The notes under the pieces: model-generated
Told to the model about the DNA's origin: nothing
Seen by the model: the letters and a program-made list of their open reading frames with translations, nothing else
Database searches by the model: none
In this document: piece by piece, positions 60,901 to 64,000 of the stretch
How the letters are laid out: every line of letters starts with the position of its first letter
How positions within the stretch are numbered: position 1 is the first letter of the stretch
Assembly: GCF_048771995.1 (NCBI RefSeq)
Contig: NC_133028.1
Span: forward strand, 69,991,501 to 70,055,500
Direction: 5' to 3'
DNA length: 64,000 nt
From: Taeniopygia guttata
Lineage: Eukaryota > Chordata > Aves > Passeriformes > Estrildidae
Made by a program: the position numbers and the translations under genes

Positions 60901-63040
60901 AGTTCCATAGCCCTGCAGTGGGATTGCAGTTCCCTCATCAGTTTTGCCTGCTAGGGGATTTTTAATTTTTTTAATGTGAAACACAGACCTGAATCTCTGC
61001 ACTTCTTTCCCTCTGTTATGTGGCTGGTCCCTGAAACTATTTGAGACTGAATTTATCTCATAAAAATGAATCTAACCAGATAAAAAGCCATGGTCTTGCT
61101 TTCTATTTGTAATGTTGTGCATTTCTCTCAGTTTTGTAAGAAAATAATGAAAAATCTTAAATTGGCCCATGATCTAATAGGCTATTTATAAGCATGCACA
61201 CACATATGCACAAAATGTGATGGTAAAATTTAGCAATAGGAAAGCTTTTTATAGATTGGTAAAATATGAAAATACATTAATTCCAGTTACAAACAAAAAA
61301 CAAACAAACAAAAAAAACCACACACACACACAAAAAAAAAATCCAAAAACCCCCCACCAAACAAAAGCAAACAAGCAAAAACCAACCAATTGCAGAATTT
61401 AAACCCAGGAAATTTTGATTCAAGCTCCACCTGGAGCCCTGGAGCAAATTTATTTGGCTTCAGTGAATTCCATGACCTCTATTATAATTGTTTTTAAAAG
61501 ATAAAGCCAAAATAGCTGTGACAGGGAATTCTACAAATCCAAACTCTTAATTTCTGTCCCAATGGTGTGGAACACTTCAAAATTTTGGGCTTTTCAAAAT
61601 GTCTCTGGGCAAAGGAAGAATAAAATAAGCTGCCCCTCTCCACTGATATTTTTCAGTAGCCCAGCCTAAATTCAGGTTTCTGATAAGGGTACAGCTGGGC
61701 TAGATCTAGTTTTGGGTTTAAAAGGAGCTGGGCTCATTCCCTTAATCTCTTTGTGGCTTTGATGCCAACACATACTGAACTTTTTCACAAAGAAGCACTC
61801 AATCAAACATACTGGACCTGTTTCAAAGAACACAGTGTTTCCTGTACTTGCAGAGGGAAGATTGATTTTATCTTGGTCAGGATTTGCCTCTGGACTCAGT
61901 GACCCTTCTTTTTCCACCTCATCTGAAGTGAGCCACCGGCTGTGAGTGCAGGGCAGAGCACCCAAACTTCCCAAGGCCACCACCTCATCACACACTTTGG
62001 CACTGCCAAAATAAACCATCTGCTCCTGGCAAAGCTGGCAGCATCTTTTGCCCTCTTCCATGGTGGCTGCAGGGGCACTGCAGCTGAAAAGGGCAAGGGC
62101 ACATCCTCTTCCAACATCTGCACAGGTCCAGTCACCAGAACATCTCTGGAGGCTTTTTCCCTCTTCCCTGCTGCCATTCCCTGTTAGGAGGCTCCCAAGA
62201 CCTTTAACAAATTGGCACCTGGAGTCCTCTCTCTGAAAGGAGAAACAGAATGGATCAAACAGCACACCTTTACTAGAGATGATAAACCACCTTGCTGTGT
62301 TTTATTCCTGCCATGCAGAATGCACGTGACAGAATCACTCTGCTGTGCCCACAGACTCCACAAAGCAGGAGGACTAACAACACAACAGACATGGAAATGA
62401 ATGTGAAATTGCAGGGTAACAGAGGCATATTGCTAAAAATTTACTGTTCCTAAAAACTGGCAGGAGAAGTCTGTGTACTTGAAAATCTCAGAGTGTTTGC
62501 AAGACTTAAAGTATTCATTTTTAAAGCTTTTTTCACTTTTTCATCATGTTACTGAGCAAAATACTTGGCTTAAAAATACACATATTTATCCCTCAGGTAT
62601 TCAGTTTTGATCAAAGGAGCCATTGTGAACAAGGCAAGTCTAGAAATGTTTTCTGGAGTGCCCAGAAATCACTAATGAAAAACAGCATTCAGTGAGATTT
62701 GTTTAGGCTTTGAAACCATCCTATGTTACCATTTTTCTAGGCTTGAAACATACTGTGAGAAAACAATTTTAGGACTGAAGAAACTATTGAACCCAGTCAC
62801 ACACAAAACTTGTCCTTTTCGCTTGAGTTCTGTTTGATTTTTAAGCCCCACTTCAAGCCCACTTCTCCCAATTCCAGCACTGAAACCCAGTGAAGTGCTT
62901 GACAGGAGCCACTGGTGTAAACTTGCACCCCCTGCCCTGTGTCCCCCACCTTGGACACCAATGTCCTCCTTGACATGACAATCATCCCGTATTTCCTCTT
63001 CTCCTGGGATTGATTCTTGTTTCCTCCCTGTCTCCTGAAT
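58000..63040. other. Region without a supported gene
   Basis: Contains an AT palindrome at 60400-60476, a CA/A-rich simple repeat (61290-61348) and a longer minus-strand frame (61672-62265) that follows an acceptor at 62231-62232 but shows no recognisable domain. A plus-strand frame near 58660-58750 is rich in cysteine pairs (CKYCGVVGA, GKCCVPC) and is unassigned. Confidence 0.35.
60400..60476. repeat. AT-rich palindromic microsatellite
   Basis: Interleaved (TA)n and AATTATATA units forming near-perfect self-complementary tracts. Confidence 0.8.
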
Positions 63041-63451
63041 TTATTAGTCATAGAGTAAGGAAATGATTTTATTTATCACCTTGTTCTCCAGAAACCTGAA
63101 AAACAAAACAAAACAGAAAAAGAAAAGAAAAGAAAAGACAAATAAAAAAAGAAAGAAAGAAAACCACATTTGAAAGGCAGACCTTTCACAAGGGAGACCT
63201 CAGAGTTCAGCAAGTTCTGCCAGGGAAGCCCTTGGTGCCCCTGTCTCCATGTCTGTCACCCTTGCTTTCATCCTCAGCCACAGAATTCTTCTGCTGTGGG
63301 CAGGAAGATTGTTCCCATTTCTCCTGTACTCCTCTGGTTACCTTTTCTCCAAGCTGGGCAGGACCCACGTCAGGAGGCTGTGATCCTCTGTCAGCTCATA
63401 GGCAGCTCTGGTGACACGGGCAGAACTTTGTAAAATCTCCAGAATATGGCT
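63040..63451 (-). pseudogene. Fragment resembling the C-terminal region of URB1 (ribosome biogenesis protein), apparently degenerate
   Basis: A 110-nt exon (63451-63342) between TTCTGTTTCAG and GTAACC reads ARVTRAAYELTEDHSLLTWV and ends LPSLEK. The next exon starts at 63095 after a TTTTTCAG and continues RFLENKVINKIISLL before meeting a stop. In the neighbouring frame the DNA reads TL-stop-LINSG where I would expect TLWLTNLG, so one frameshift and one Trp-to-stop change would explain the break. URB1 is a nucleolar factor for the 60S subunit. The assignment rests on memory of the family only. Intact splice sites argue against a retrocopy. A real short C terminus of another protein is the alternative. 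Confidence 0.35.
63095..63165 (-). repeat. Simple pyrimidine-rich tract ahead of an acceptor
   Basis: (TTTTC)n/(TTTC)n on the minus strand, 70 bp, acting as an oversized polypyrimidine tract before the acceptor at 63096-63097. Confidence 0.7.
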
Positions 63452-63995
63452 CTGAAACAGAAAACACAACTTGTTCTTTTACAGCCCAGACCTAATTATC
63501 TAACTTAAAAGGAGCAATTTGGCTGGTATCTGATCAACTTTCAGGTAAAATGAACACTGCCTGTTCTCAGGAACTCCAGAGAAGGAAATACACTCATCCT
63601 TCAACACTTCATACTACAGGTGCTGCTCTTACAAGAAGTATTCAGGTAGCAAAACAATTTTCTCTTTTTCTCCAAGGTTTTGATACCTGAAATACTCAGG
63701 GTGGATGCTCACAAACTTGAGAGCTCCTGGCACGTGAGTTTCCCTCCTGCTGAAGCATTGCTCAGGTAACAAATGATGGCAGGATGCTGTTCCAGTTTCA
63801 GGGGATAAGGATGGGACTGGTTTAGACACAAACAATAATTTCCCCATCCACACACACACAAAACCAACAAGGAACAGATTTTCAAGAGGACCAAGGCAGA
63901 GGCAGCTGTTCCTTTCTGTTTGGTACTTGAGATCTCGAAGCCATGCAAGCTTCTGTGGTTTGGGGTTTTTCAGAACTTTCTTTTTCAGTTCTTAC

Positions 63996-64000
63996 CTGGG
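63996..64000 (-). other. Possible splice donor at the window edge
   Basis: CCCAG/GTAAGA on the minus strand, the 3' end of an exon that would lie outside the window. It is consistent with a minus-strand gene continuing to the right. Confidence 0.3.

Noticed and set aside
63662-63960. Minus-strand segment ending ALKFVSIHPEYFR before GTATCA as a URB1 exon
   Set aside because: The donor is weak, and its phase does not fit the in-frame 110-nt exon that follows.

Overview
The window is vertebrate nuclear DNA, almost certainly from a bird and probably a passerine. Coding is carried in short exons with GT-AG introns. The first gene is an ELR+ CXC chemokine of the avian K60/CXCLi1 type, and several solo LTRs of one family are scattered through the sequence. 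Gene order chemokine - RASSF6 matches the conserved amniote CXCL8-RASSF6 block.

Layout. (1) 0.4-3.2 kb: complete four-exon chemokine gene on the minus strand (IL8L1/CXCLi1-like, 104 aa), with TATA, kB-like and AP-1 elements upstream and an AU-rich 3'UTR. (2) 3.2-24.8 kb: gene-poor intergenic DNA with two solo LTRs of one family (14.26 and 18.61 kb), a probable third LTR of another family (17.5-18.1 kb) and an orphan CpG cluster (18.3-18.6 kb). (3) 24.8-41.9 kb: RASSF6 on the plus strand, with a CpG-rich promoter and likely non-coding first exon near 25.1 kb and ten coding exons giving a 341-aa RA-SARAH protein. Intron 1 carries a fresh tandem duplication; three solo LTRs lie in later introns. 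(4) 41.9-47.2 kb: intergenic DNA with a TATA promoter and possible first exon at 44.4 kb and an inverted pair of LTR copies at 45.8-46.4 kb. (5) 47.2-49.9 kb: a 2.7-kb block almost without C on the plus strand. (6) 50.1-52.2 kb: a possible exon and a 92-bp tandem repeat. (7) 52.2-55.6 kb: an extreme GC-rich CpG island holding a roughly 2.1-kb imperfect inverted duplication, flanked by a ten-unit, 34-bp array of CCAAT and GC boxes. (8) 56.4-64 kb: minus-strand exon-like segments. One 110-nt exon and the start of the next resemble my recollection of the C-terminal part of URB1, but the reading frame fails where the match should continue.

Functional picture: an inducible neutrophil/heterophil chemokine sits next to a Ras-association/SARAH adaptor implicated in Hippo and NF-kB signalling. 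The right-hand 22 kb does not show the albumin-family genes that I would expect beyond RASSF6. It instead has the most unusual structure in the window: the C-depleted block, the GC-rich inverted duplication with its promoter array, and the degraded minus-strand exons.

All base and length counts were made by eye and may be off by a few. No database search was possible. Gene names rest on remembered family sequences.
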